Assembly (NCBI GenBank): GCA_024500155.1
Contig: CM044871.1
Coordinates: forward strand, 39,840,728 to 39,904,727
DNA length: 64,000 bases
Reading direction: 5' to 3'
From: Chenopodium formosanum
Taxonomy: Eukaryota > Streptophyta > Magnoliopsida > Caryophyllales > Amaranthaceae
Shown here: in pieces, positions 33,100 through 44,404 of the stretch
How positions within the stretch are numbered: position 1 is the stretch's first letter
How the letters are laid out: each line of letters opens with the position of its first letter
Notes under the pieces: model-generated
Told to the model about the DNA's origin: nothing
The model's input: the letters and a program-made list of their open reading frames with translations, nothing else
Databases searched by the model: none
Made by a program: the position numbers and the translations under genes

Positions 33100-35677
33100 T
33101 TTTTTCTCTTTTTTCACCTCCACCAGCAGTGGAGCCTTTCTTTTCTTTCTGGCTGCTGATGGGGCAGGAGCTGGGTCGGCATCTTTGACGTTGTCAAGGT
33201 CTATTGGTTCCTGACCGCCTAGGGCCACGGTATCTCGGATGGCTGAGAGATAACATTCTCGGGCCGTCTTCTGATCCCCATTCAAGGAACCAACAGAGCC
33301 GTCATCCCTTTCATACTTGATGAGCATGAGGGAAGGGATGATTACCGCCTTGGCTACGTTGAGGGTTGGCCTGCCAAGAATGATGTTATAGGCGGTCAAC
33401 TCCTCAACGACCAAGAATCTGACGACAATATATCGTCCCTAGCCTTTCTCCCCCAGCCGGATGGGTAAATCAATTCTTCCGGCTGGGTAGACCATCCCTC
33501 CCCCAAAACCAACCAAGGGCTGGGTGACCGGGTGCATGCTGCTGATATTGTATTTCAGCTTTTGCAAACACCGGAGGCTGATGATGTCTGATGAGCTGCC
33601 GGTATCTATAAGGATCCGTCCAACCAGCTGATTGGCAACCTTACATTAAATGACCACCGGGTCATCATGCGGGCGGCGAACGCTGCCCCTATCCTTCTCA
33701 GTGATCAAGACGTCTGGAAAGGAGGAGCTGGCTTCCGCCTGCTCATCATCATCTTTGTCCATCTTTCGAAGATAGCTCCTAGTACCCCGGATGGTAGGGC
33801 CACCACATGAGAATCCGCCTGCTATAGTGTAGACCGGCTCCTTATCGGTATCTGAGCTACTAGCAGGCTGGGGGGTAGTCTTGGAGGACTGACCCTTGTT
33901 TTTCTTTTTTGCCCCGGCTGGGGACTTGGAAATGTAGGACTTCAACAGCCCTTTGTCAGCCAGACGGTCCAACGCACGCTGGAGACTGAAGCAGTCGTTG
34001 GTGTCATGGCCGACCTCCTCATGGAACTGACAGAATTTATTCTTGTTCCGTGACTGGACAGAACTCTTCATAGGATTCGGCTTCTCAATGGACAGCCGGT
34101 CCTTTACCTCCATGAAGATGGAGTTGCAGTCTTTATTAAACTCGTACTTTGGGACGTACGGTTTAAATTCTTTCTTTTTCTTCTGGGACGGCTGGTCAGA
34201 GTCAGTAACCGCCCAGACTTCTTTTCTTTTCTTGCTCTCTTCTTTGTTTTTAGCCAGCTGAGCTGACCGGCTGTCTTTCTGTTTGTCAGACTTCTTGGAG
34301 TCCGACTGGCTACCAGGCGAGCAGAGGTCGGTAGCTTGAATGTAGCTTTCCGCCTCCCTCAGGGCCGCCTGTAGGGTGAAAGCCCCTTTTCTCACTAGGT
34401 CGAACTTAAAGGTCGACCCGTCTCTCAGACCTTTAAAAAAGTCTGTAAAAGCTACCTCATTAGACAGTCCCTGAATCTGAATTCTGATCAGGTTGAACCG
34501 CCTGACATATGAGCGCAACCCTTCTCTCTCTCCCTGCTTAACAGTGCTCAAATCAAGGCTTGTTTTTTTTAGCAGGGATGTTCATTGAGAAGTTGGAAGC
34601 AAACAGGAAGGCAAGCTTCCTGAAGCTGTCTATAGACCCGGCTGGCAGGTTGCCAAACCATTGTTGGGCGATGCCCTTCAATGTAGCCGGAAAGCATCGA
34701 CACCAAGTGGCATCATCCAACCCCTGCAAATACATGAGGTTGGTGTAAGCCATGAGGTGATCTTCTGGATTGGTGGTACCATCATAGGTACCAACCAACA
34801 CATTCTTAACCTTGGCCGGCTGAGCCGCCTCGGTTATCTCCCGAGTGAACGCAGAAGGCTGTTCACCCAGGCGCAGCAGTCGAAGCTGCCAGTCCAGTGG
34901 CTGGACATTTGGATATGCCACCTGACCTCCAAAGAAGGCTGGCTGCATGAAGTGAGGAGAATACTGTCCGTAAGCCTGAGTAGGCACATACGGTACATTT
35001 CCAATCATATGAGGGCCAGAATGGACGGTATTACCGCCTGTTTGACTCTCATGCAAGGAGGGTGTACTCCCTGCAGAAATATTGTTGAAGCTGTCCGGAA
35101 AGTTCAACGTTGAAGCCGACTCAGACAACGATTGATTTCTCTTCCGGTTGATGATTTTTCGGGCATCGAGAGTTGACTTTTTACTTCTCACCGGCTGATG
35201 AGGCCGACGAGGGTTATTAGTGTTTCCCCCAGGAAGGAGAATTTTTGACCAATCAATGGTCCCGGCTGCCTTCTCCTTTGGATGGGGAGTAGGCTGTCGG
35301 TTTCTGACTGACTTCCCCTTCTCTGGAGGAGTCTTCTTCGCTGGCTGACCTTTACTTGGGCCAGCCTGGCTTTTGGTGATCAGCTTTGTGATTTCACCCT
35401 TGAAACTCGTCATGAACCTCATGAGTTCGTCTCGGGTGACAGGGGCCGATCCAGCTGCCGTTTGGGTTGCCCTTTCCGGCTGCCCAGTAGGTCTGCTTGG
35501 ACCCGCCTGGGAGGCGCCCCGTTCCAGAGTCTCTCTGGGCCGGATGCGCTTGACTCTGAGGGAGCCGTCCTCAGCTGTAGAGGTTTCGACCTGAGAATCC
35601 TCATCCTCCTCATGGTCTGTAAAGACTTCTGGGTCTTCACCCAGACGGTTAGGGGGTGGTACAGACTCTTGAACCAT
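33097..35677 (-). pseudogene. gag-pro: Element D gag-protease
   Basis: Gag starts at ATG 35677 (MVQESVPPPNRLGEDPE). The first 375 codons are open: an acidic/Pro-rich N-terminus, then the capsid core with YLQGLDDATWCRCFPATLKG and WFGNLPAGSIDSF. At 34562-34570 the coding strand has a run of 8 A where E has AAAAAGA, giving a 1-base shift. The frame then continues from 34551 through the linker and the C-x2-H-x4-H-x4-C knuckle to a stop at 33646 (GAA to TAA). A further stop lies at 33439 (CAG to TAG) in the protease. The protease keeps LIDTGSSSD and ILGRPTLN. The natural end is the UAG at 33097-33099. Confidence 0.9.
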
Positions 35678-35686
35678 CTTCGAGGT

Positions 35687-35710
35687 ACTCTCCCCACAGA
35701 CGGCGCCAAA
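35687..35710 (-). other. Primer binding site of element D
   Basis: In sense, the LTR end is followed by TTTGGCGCCGTCTGTGGGGA, the same as in A. TGGCGCCG matches the 3' ends of tRNAs ending CGGCGCCA (such as tRNA-Asp); the inner half matches less well, so the primer is not certain. Confidence 0.62.
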
Positions 35711-36203
35711 TGTTTTGGGTGTTTTTTTGTCCCTCGGGAGAGTTACAACACGAAGACTGATCCGCAGTGAGCTGTACCTGCAAAACCAACGGAGACACCT
35801 GTTGGGTGGTGCTTCGCCTCCGACGCACAAGTTAGTAACTTGAAACGGGATAAAGAGAACAGAAATTTAGGTGGGTATCTGCTCGGATTCCAAGCTCAGG
35901 GGTTTTTCTGGTGTCAGAGAATACAGTTGTAATAAATGGTAAAAATGTGTCCTCAAAATAAGGGACATCTCCCTATTTATAAGGTCATTGGGAATTGCCC
36001 CTGATTAGGTCACTGTACCCTAATCATTGGTGGGCTACGCCGTATTTCGGCTTTCTCGGGATATGGGCCTGAAGGCTGCCTTTTTCCTTTTTTCTCTGGA
36101 ATTACACGTGTCAAACAGGGATTGGTCCATTTTGGACCAATCTGAGGCTGACACGTGTCACCCTCTGATTGGGCCACGTGGCAGGGTAAAAATACCCTAA
36201 ACA
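35711..36203 (-). repeat. Element D 5' LTR
   Basis: The 493-bp LTR has TG..CA ends. The sense TATA box (CCTTATAAATAGGG) lies near 35975, and several CACGTG motifs are in the upstream half. The CCTCC duplication lies outside it and E pol continues at 36204. Confidence 0.9.
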
Positions 36204-39200
36204 CCTCCGTTGAAAGAATTCAAAGACATTTTTGCCTTTGAAGTGGAAGAGATGCCAGGCGTCAGCCCGGATCTTACTGTCCACAAACTCGCCGTGGACC
36301 CCAAAAAGAAGCCCATCCGGCAAAAGAAATGAAACCATGGCGAGGAAAGAAGTCAGGCGGCAGCTGCCGAAGTTAAAAAGCTGCTAGACGCCAGGTTCAT
36401 TCGGCCTTGTAATTTCCCCGACTGGGTGGCCAGTGTAGTTCTTGTGAAAAAACCGAATGGGACCTGGCGCATGTGTGTTGATTACACAGACCTCAACAAG
36501 GCGTGTCCAAAGGACAGTTATCCGCTTCCAAAGAACGATAGTCTGGTCGATTCTACAGCAGGTCACGCCTTGATGAGCTTTATGGATGCCTACTCCGGCT
36601 TCCATCAGATACCCCTGTGGAAGAAAGACCAAGAGAAGACGGCCTTCGTCACTGATCAGGGGCTATTCTGTTATACTGTGATGCCGTTTGGCTTGAAAAA
36701 TGCGCCTGCCACTTTCACACGGATGATTAATACGGTCTTCATTAATCAGATTGGGAGAAATGTGGAGGCGTACATTGATGACATGATAGTCAAATCCAAG
36801 CTACAGACGGATCACCTTGCTGATCTCCGAGAAACATTCACCACCCTCAGGCGGCATAAGGTTATGTTAAATCCTAAGAAATGCGTCTTTGGTGTTGAGT
36901 CTAGGAAGTTTCTCGGGTTCCTGATTGATCAAAGGGGGATAGAGGCTAACCCCGAAAAGATACAGGCGGTGATTGACATGAAGTCACCCCGCTCTGTTAA
37001 GGAAGTTCAGAGACTCACCGGTTGTCTGGCCGCCCTGAGAAGGTTCCTTAGTCGGTCAGGTGACAAATGCCTCTACTTCTTCCAAGCAATCAGGAAGAAG
37101 ACCAGATTTGAATGGGGGGATGACGCTGAGGCGGCGTTCCAGAGGTTGAAAGAGCATTTACATTCTCTGCCTAGGTTGGTCAGTCCTTTGCCTAGGGAGA
37201 CGTTGTACATGTATTTAGCCGTCTCAGACCATGCCCTCAGTACCGTTCTCCTTGCTGAGCGAGACGGCGTGCAGCTCCCGGTTTACCTCATTAGCCATGT
37301 TCTTAAAAATGCTGAGCTCCGGTACCCTATGGTTGAAAAATTTGGTCTTGCTTTGTATATGGCATTCAAAAAATTGAAGCCTTATTTTTTGGCACATCCG
37401 GTGGTGATTTACACGGACCAGCCACTCAAGCGGCCAATGTCTACCTTGGACTCATTCGGGAGAATGTTGAAATGGGCTATTGAAATGCAGAGCCTTGAAA
37501 TCACTTACGAACCAAGAAAGGCAGTGAAAGGTCAAGCGTTTGCCGACTTCATTGTGGAAATGACTCGTCAGGTGGCTCCGGATAATCTTGATCAGGTTTG
37601 GAAAGTGTACGTAGACGGGAGCTCTACAAAGAACGGCTGTGGTGCAGGCGTAATTTATGAGTCTCCTGAAGGAGACAGATTTGAGTATGCACTACGCTTC
37701 AAATTTCAGGCCTCTAACAATGAGGCGGAATATGAAGCCCTGCTAGCCGAAATTCGCATGTGTAAGGCGGCAGGGGCCATGAAAATTGACGCCTACTCTG
37801 ATTCTCAATTGGTTGTTAGCTAGTTTGAGGGAAGTTATGAGGCTACCCATCCGGCTATGATCAAATATCTTCAGGCAGTCAAAGAGGAGGCCAGGGCACT
37901 TGAGGAATTCCGGCTGAACCAAGTGCCTAGGTCTGAAAATAACAAGGCGGATGCGTTGTCAAAACTAGTATTTTCCGCCTGCCATGATACGCCTCGGTCT
38001 GTCTTTTGGGATGTTCTGGAAAAGAGAAGCATCAATGAAGATCCCATTGGAGTTTTGGACCGAAGCTCTACCTGGATGGATGGCATCCGGGCTTATCTCT
38101 CAGACGGCACACTTCCTGATTCGCCACAGGAAGCAGCCGTCCTGAAGAAGCGAGCTGCAAGCTTTGAGTTGAGAAATGGAGAGCTCTTCAAGGCGGGGTT
38201 TCTTAAGCCTCTGTTGAAGTGTGTCACCCCAGAAAAAGGGAAAGAAGTTCTCGAAGACTTGCACTCGGGGTTTTGCGCCTCCCACATAGGCAGCAGGTCC
38301 CTAGCCGTCAGAGCCAGACGACATTACTTTTGGCCCACTCTTGAGTCAAACGCCAAGGAATTGGTGAAAAACTGTGACAAGTGCCAAAAGTTTGGAAAAC
38401 TTATTCATCGTCCAGCTACTGATCTGACGGCCATCCACAGCCCAATCCCGTTTGCAAAATGGGGCATGGACATTCTAGGTCCTTACACGCCTGCTCCAGG
38501 CGGAAAGCGCTATATCTTAGTGGCTGTGGATTACTTCACCAAGTGGGTTGAGGCTGAGGCGGTTAAAAACATCAAGACCTCAAACTTAATTTCCTTCATC
38601 TGGAAGAACATTATCACCCGGTACGGGGTACCCATGTCTAGGGTTTTTGATAATGGTCCTCAGTTTGAGACGCCTCAGCTAAAAACTTGGTTGGGAGATT
38701 AGGGGATCTCAAGCTATTTCGCATTTGTTGGCCGGCCCCAAGCAAACGGCCAAGTTGAAGCTTTCAACAAACTTATCTCAGACGGCATTAAAAAGAAAAT
38801 AGAAAGAGCTGGTGGCTTATGGGCAGAAGAATTAATCCATGTCCTGTGGGCCATCCGGACAACAGCGAAAGGGGCAACCGGTGAAACCCCATTTCTCATG
38901 GTTTACGGTGCTGAAGCCGTCTTGCCCATCGAACATTACGAGCCGACTCTCAAAGTCATGCTGTATGATGAAGAGGCAAACAGGGAAGCAATGCAACTGG
39001 CATTGGATTCACTCCTAGAACGCCGGGGCAATGCCGCCTTGCGTCATGAGATTTACTGTCTGAGAATGACGAGAGCCTACAACAAAAAAGTACACAAGCG
39101 TCCTTTGAAAGTTGACGACTTAGTGTTACGAAAAATGGAGGCAACCGGTAGGGCCAATGAGCTGGGAAAGCTAACTCCAAATTGGGAAGGCCCTTACCGG

Positions 39201-39305
39201 ATCTATGAAGAAGTAAGGGACGACATCTACCGCCTGGAAACTCCGGACGGCAGGCGCCTGCCTAGAACTTAGAATGTAGACAATCTAAAAAAGTACTACT
39301 TCTGA
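36204..39305 (+). pseudogene. pol: Element E pol (after the D insertion): RT, RNase H and integrase
   Basis: This is the continuation of E pol. RT carries FIRPCNFPDWVASVVLVKKP and the catalytic AYIDDM (near 36773). RNase H carries VYVDGSSTKNGCGAGV and NNEAEYEALLAEI. Integrase has the zinc finger HYFW...CDKCQKFG, DDE segments WGMDILGP, VFDNGPQF and ANGQVEAFNK, and ends NLKKYYF at 39305. Lesions are TGA at 36330 (AGA in D), TAG at 37821 and 38700 (CAG in D) and TAG at 39270 (TGG in D). There is also a 1-base deficit relative to D right at the insertion site (36208-36215). The stretch from 36426 to 37820 is an uninterrupted RT-RNase H frame of 465 codons. The near identity to D places both in one family. 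Confidence 0.92.
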
Positions 39306-40598
39306 GTTTGTAGTATTTTGTAAACAATGAGTCAATTATTGAAGATTAAGTATTTGTTCGCAAAATTTGAGTTATCGTTTGATTATTCATCCGGGTAACA
39401 TCCAAGCGGATTCCCCATCTACCTAACTAAGTTCGATACTTGGTAAAGGGTACATTTTTATTTTGTTTATCCGCCTGGGTAATGCTCGGATCCCTTGTTT
39501 ACTTAACTTGGATACTTTGTTTATTCAACTGCTTAACCATTTTTCTAACAAAGTTTGATACTTAGCATGGTCCGCCTGTGTAATACACAGACGGATTCTC
39601 CATTTTTCTCAACTAAGTTTGATACTTAGCATGACAGACTCGTTTGATTAAAAAATTAAGTTCGATACTTGGTGTAAATTCAACACTAATTAAGAAACTA
39701 AGCACAAAAACGTTTAGTGGCTACACAACCGGTCTCAAACAAGACCAGAGGCTAAAATGGCCGGATGGTTGCTCTTTTTATAAAATCGCATGTCCCAACA
39801 TGGACAAAGGCGTCCGGCGACACCCCTCCAGGTGCAATCGTCGCAAAGAACAGACTACCTGTCGATTCTACGTATCCATGCAGACGGCAAAAATTGAACG
39901 ACCAAATTGGTCAACCCATAGCCGCCTGACCGAAATAACCTACAAAGAACGAATAAGTCCCTAAATACCGGATGTCCATAAGCATCAGTCGGTCACCAGC
40001 TGAAGTTCTCACTTAGGTTATCTATTCCAAAATTGTACCTCACCCCAATTGGGGCAAGAGTTCAATGGCTATGAAATTTCTACCAGACGGGCGTAACCCG
40101 TCTGGGTGGTAACCGAAATGCCTGTGGGTGTACGGCTGTGCACTTGGCTTGGGGCAATCTCTACTGTGATTGATTGACTTACAAACATATCATGCTCTTT
40201 GCAGCATCAGACGTTTACAAGTCAATCAACCAGCTCCAACTGAAACCAATCACACAGCCGTCCAGGGGCAAGGACAGCCAGACTATTGACTAGTTGGGCA
40301 AAGAATCGTCGCATGCTTTTAATAAGATAGGCAAAAATTAAAAATTCAAATGCAAAATAATCAAAACCGACTTAGTCGATGCAATTCATAATAGTTCATC
40401 CAACCAAACGGTTGTAATGGATCAAATGTTAACCGGACCTCGTCCGGGAGAGAGAAATTGTTAATTAACACGGCTCCACAGCCGGTAAATACAAGGATAC
40501 TCGGCACACAGGCCGAAAAAATCAAGTTTTGGCATACAGCCGCTGAATAAAAAAAAAAATTAAAAGAAAGCAAAGATTGGCATACTGCCGCTGAAGGG
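39306..40598. other. Element E spacer between pol and antisense gene
   Basis: No gene. It is the inverted counterpart of the D spacer, with tandem units around AACTAAGTTTGATACTTAG (39420-39680), the GGCCGGATGG block near 39758 and the inverted repeat around 40170. Confidence 0.7.
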
Positions 40599-43109
40599 TC
40601 ACTTCTGGCCTGCAGATGGAGCCTCCTGGTCCTCTCCCTTCTCCTCATCCTCTGAGGGAATTTCCTGCGCTTCACCAGGACCAGGAAGCTCAGGCGCGGA
40701 CGACTCATTGTTGCTGAGCCAGGCTTCAAAGGAGGCAGGCTCTGGCTCGCCTTGCTCTCTCAAGTACACCACGTACTCAGCATAGCTGTGTGCCATTGCC
40801 CAGATGCTATAATCAGCTTCTGGGTACAAGGCAGCCCAAGCAATCTTCATACGGGCGTCGTTGTCAGCATCACTTTCAGCAACAAGGCGGTTTTGCTCCG
40901 CCTCCAGGGTTGCTGTAAAGTTTTTCTGAGCTTGAGCAGCATCCTTCTCCAGCCTCTCAACCTTGGTTTTCAGTTTGCCAAGGTCCGCCTGGGCCTTCTT
41001 AAGCGCCTCATCAGCCTGTTTGGCGCTCTCGTCTGCCTTCTTTTGGGCCTCCTCCGCCCCCTTCTTGGCCGTCTCAGCATCCGTCACCCGCTGGTCGGCC
41101 GCCTTCAGATCTAGCTCCAGCTGCTGGATTTTAGACGCCTGTGTCATAATTATTGCTTTAGTTTCAAGTTCATTTACGATAGTTGAGTGTAAAGCAATAT
41201 TATCAGCGTCTATGGCAGACTTCTTGGCCCTTTTTACCTCTTCCCGTTTGCGGGAATAAGGACGTTTAAGCCCGTCCACCTGCATCATGGCCTGCAAAAA
41301 AGCAGGCGGTATAAGAATTTCGGGCGGGGAAATTACTTGGAAAAAATAACATGGAATTGACAGGTTTCTTACCTCAGCCAGAAGGGATAGAATGCGTTCA
41401 AGATTGAACGTCTCTATCCCAGTGATATTGTCTTTATCCTTCTTCCGGACGGCGTCCAGCATGGCTTTGGCGTGCTTCTGGACGTCTGGCCAGCGGGGAG
41501 ATTGTGTTTGATCTGCACCACAATCAATAGGTGATGAGTGCGAAACTAAGGCGACACCTATTTGTATCCGGCTGTCTGAGGATGACGTCTGTTGGGAGTG
41601 GGATTTCACCCGTAAAGGCCACCCCAGCTCAGGCGGGGATTCAAAAGGGTTCTTACCTTAAGAGCCGGCCAAGTGGGGAACGCTTGCAGGCGTGGTGAAT
41701 CCCGCGGCTCCTGAGGGGTTGACAAGGTCTAGGCACAGGCTGCCGCCTACTTTCTCGAGCCGCCCCGCTATTCGCATCGTCTTTGTCCCGGCTGAGGCGC
41801 CAGGAGTTGATGCAGAAGCGGACTTTTTTATCTTATTGAGAACGGCTGGGGCCTCCTCCCTAGCCCGTTTGAGATTCTTCTCAAACGATTTCCCAACTTC
41901 TCCCCCCTGTGAAAATAAACAAGTAAAGGTTAGTATCCGGGCAAGACAGTTTATAAAATAAACTTAAGAAAGGGCCAGGCGCTCAATACCTTGGCCCTGA
42001 CCTCGGCTGCAGCTTTCTACGCAAGCTCTTTGCAGATGGTCGCAGAAGACCGCTTGGGAGTTTTCTCCTTCTGCATCATGTTCAATGCTTCTTCTACAAA
42101 AAGAAAGAAATTGGTCATCATAAATCAATACCGATAGAAAAGTACTACAGACGGTATGAACTTAGGTGCGTACGTTTATTAAACATGTGCCCTAGCCCAC
42201 AGGCGGCTAAGAAACATTCATCCCTGATCCAGGCGCTCTTGGGAATCTTGTTCTTAGGAACTTTTATTATTTCCCCGGTTGACAGAGTTTCGTCTGTGAG
42301 GCCGAAAAAGTCTGCCTCAATTATTTCGTCAAAGTCTTTCTCTGGGATCCGGGGAAGAGCGCACATCCTGCCTAACAAGTCAGGCTTCTTATTGTACAGA
42401 CGGAATTCATAATTCTCCCGTCTGGTTGGGGCTGACATCAGGTAGAACCTGTGCTTCCAGCCATCGAACATGGAGACCTTGTCCAAGGTCATCATATATT
42501 GCGGCTGTGTGGTTAGAGTATACCACGCTCTCCAGCCGCCTGGGCTCCTGCTGAGGTAATGCATGCTTGCAAAAGCCTCCCAGCCGGGGTGAAGCCCTTG
42601 GAACTCGCAGGCGGCAACATACCCCAGAATGTTGGTCCTTCTCACTCCACTTTTTTTACTTCTTCCTCCTCGCTATCCGGAAGAGGGGGCAAGTCATCGC
42701 TGCTCTCGGAGGTAGAGGCGGAGCTGTCACTCTCCGTCTCCCCCTCACTTTGGTCCATGGGGGCAGAGGCGACATCGTCGCCGCCTTGGTCACATTCCTC
42801 TAGGAAAGAGTCAACGGGGGTTGAAGGGGCGCGCGGAGGGGATCTCTCTAGAGTCGTCTGATCTCCCTGACCAGACGTGTCTCCCTCAGGCGTTTGGCCA
42901 CCTGAGCCTTCGCCTCTGTAATTTGGATCATTGGTCGTCTGCATTGTCCGAGCCATGGTGTCCTGCACAGACACATAACTAGTCGGAATCCATGGCAAAG
43001 GGTTGTCCCAACACCCCGAGCCGGCACTCCCAGTCCTAGACTCAGCCGTCCCCGGTGACTGGTTGGACTCTAACCTAGGCTGTGCCGTGTGTGTTGGTGA
43101 TGCATCCAT
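40599..43109 (-). pseudogene. Antisense extra gene (aORF) of element E, core domain deleted
   Basis: Same gene as in D, read on the minus strand. Inferred exons are 43109-42174, 42093-41990, 41906-41657, 41512-41373 and 41291-40599. Exon 1 has the Ser-rich start, the second ATG at 42956 (MARTMQTTN) and the acidic tract. Relative to D, about 284 bases are then missing at a shared GGAC (near 42650), which removes FPLHQSVRAIL and the surrounding core and shifts the frame. Downstream MHYLSRSPGGWRAWYTL and NKKPDLLGRMCALPRIP are intact, without D's 1-base loss. Exon 3 ends with a TAA. Exon 5 is an intact coiled coil with the WAALYPEADYSIWAMAHSYA end and nine extra residues beyond D's stop. Function unknown. 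Confidence 0.8.
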
Positions 43110-43480
43110 TTATTGCAAGAAATATGTACAGGCGGTGAAAAAGAAAAGAGCTAAGAGAGACAGAGACGGTACCTTTGGATTTGGTATCTGAAGGAGGGCG
43201 GGTCCGGCTGGGTTGCGGAAGAACAAAAGTTTCTTGCTTGCGCCTGACTCAAACGGATGACTTCTGCTCGCTCAAAGTTTTCCTCTCTAGAAAATTTTTG
43301 TAAAACATACAAAATTATGAGGGTAAAACGGCTATATATAAGGGGTAAATACGGGGGCATTTCCGTAATTTACCTTGAAGGTGAACGGTTACTGTGTAAC
43401 TGTAAAATTACCGCCAACCGGAGAGTGGCATGTGTCACAAATGCCACGTGGCATGCCACGTCACATTTGTGAGGGGCAAA
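43110..43480 (-). promoter_or_regulatory. Antisense-gene promoter of element E with 38-bp palindrome and polypurine tract
   Basis: The palindrome at 43435-43472 has arms TCACAAATG and CATTTGTGA around ACGTGGCATGCCACGT. Compared with D, both arms carry the matching change (AGATG/CATCT to AAATG/CATTT). A TATATA box lies near 43335 on the minus strand. The splice donor AAAG/GTACCG is at 43172. In the element sense GAGGGGCAAA (43471-43480) adjoins the 3' LTR and is the likely polypurine tract. Confidence 0.7.
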
Positions 43481-43969
43481 TGTTTAGGGTATTTTTACCC
43501 TGCCACGTGGTCCAATCAGAGGGTGACACGTGTCAGCCCCAGATTGGTCCAAGATGGACCAATCCCTGTTTGACACGTGTCATTCCAGAGACAAAGGGGA
43601 AAAAGCGGCTTTCAGGCCCAAATCCCGAGAAAGCCGGAATACGGCGCAGCCCACCAATGATTAGGGTTCAATGACCTAATCAGGGGCAATTCCAAATGAC
43701 CCTATAAATAGGGCGATGTCCCTCATTTCGAGGGCAACTTTTTCATTGATTACAACTGCATTCTCTTACATCAGAGAAACACCTGAGCTTGGAATCCGAG
43801 CAGATACCCACCTAAATTTCCGTTCTCTTTATTCCGTTTCAAGTTATTAACTTGTGCGTCGGAAGCGAAGCACCACCCAACAGGTGTCTCCGTTTGTTTT
43901 GCAGGTTCAGCTCATCCCGGATCAGTCTTCGTGTTGTAACTCTCCCGAGGGACAAAAACACCCAAAACA
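43481..43969 (+). repeat. Element E 3' LTR (complete)
   Basis: The 489-bp LTR runs from TGTTTAGGG to CCCAAAACA. It has the three CACGTG motifs, the CCAAT inverted repeat and CCCTATAAATAGGG. The GGAAC duplication follows. Confidence 0.92.
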
Positions 43970-44404
43970 GGAACTTCGAATGGTCAGAGATCCCTCCAAA
44001 GATTAAGTTCGTACGGGATCGGAGTAAAACGTGCGGAAAGTATGTTATCTACTCGGATTCCAAGCTTAGGTGTTCTCTGCTTTAGAGAGCTATAAATGCC
44101 TTAAGGATCTAGATGTAATGATTGAAAGTTTAAAGGTGTCAAAGATCTCCCAATAATGGGGGGAATCTCCCTATTTATAGGGTCCGAGGAAGACGCGCCT
44201 TACCCTAGGGTTTGATGAACTAAGGATTAGGGCAGCGCCGTTTTGCGGCGCCTCTTGGGATTTGGCCCTTGAAGGCCGCCATTTCCAGGGTGCATATCTG
44301 AGTGACATGTGTCGTCCATCTAGAGGGTCCATTTGGACGCCTCTCAGAGGGACACGTGTTGCTCTCTGATTGGTCCACTTTGGGGTATTAAATACCCCAA
44401 ATCA
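43970..44404 (-). repeat. LTR C, copy 2, right part
   Basis: LTR C continues after element E and ends ACCCCAAATCA at 44404. With 21600-21687 the full LTR is about 518 bp. It lacks the MITE present in copy 1. It contains CCCTATTTATAGGG, the sense TATA box, near 44170. Confidence 0.78.

Larger units (their letters stand above)
24891..36203 (-). mobile_element. Element D: full-length Tat-like Ty3/gypsy retrotransposon nested in E
   Basis: An 11,313-bp element lies between two 493-bp LTRs, with target duplication CCTCC at 24886-24890 and 36204-36208. In its own sense (minus strand) the order is LTR (35711-36203), PBS, gag-protease, UAG, RT-RNase H-integrase, tandem-repeat spacer, antisense gene (plus strand 25756-28534), palindrome, polypurine tract and LTR (24891-25383). 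It is structurally complete but has frameshifts and stops in gag, RT and the antisense gene. The two LTRs differ at about 17 positions by eye (near 3.5%). Confidence 0.92.
21688..43969 (+). mobile_element. Element E: Tat-like Ty3/gypsy retrotransposon, split by element D
   Basis: E runs between LTRs at 21688-22153 and 43481-43969 and is bounded by the duplication GGAAC (21683-21687 and 43970-43974). Without D it would be about 11.0 kb. The order on the plus strand is LTR, gag-protease, UAG, pol, repeat spacer, antisense gene (minus strand), promoter palindrome, polypurine tract and LTR. D is inserted in pol between protease and RT, with duplication CCTCC. E's LTRs differ at about 7 of 466 aligned bases. 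The 5' LTR end and PBS are deleted, so it could not prime reverse transcription. Confidence 0.9.

Noticed and set aside
24891..36203. Tandem duplication of one element instead of nesting
   Set aside because: D is inverted relative to E, has its own TG..CA LTR ends and the CCTCC duplication, and E coding sequence continues across it.
43852..44085. Coding frame running from the E LTR into LTR C, and the D-LTR-derived N-terminal extension of gag (35678-35830)
   Set aside because: They read through LTR and insertion junctions. The conserved gag start is the ATG of MVQESV.
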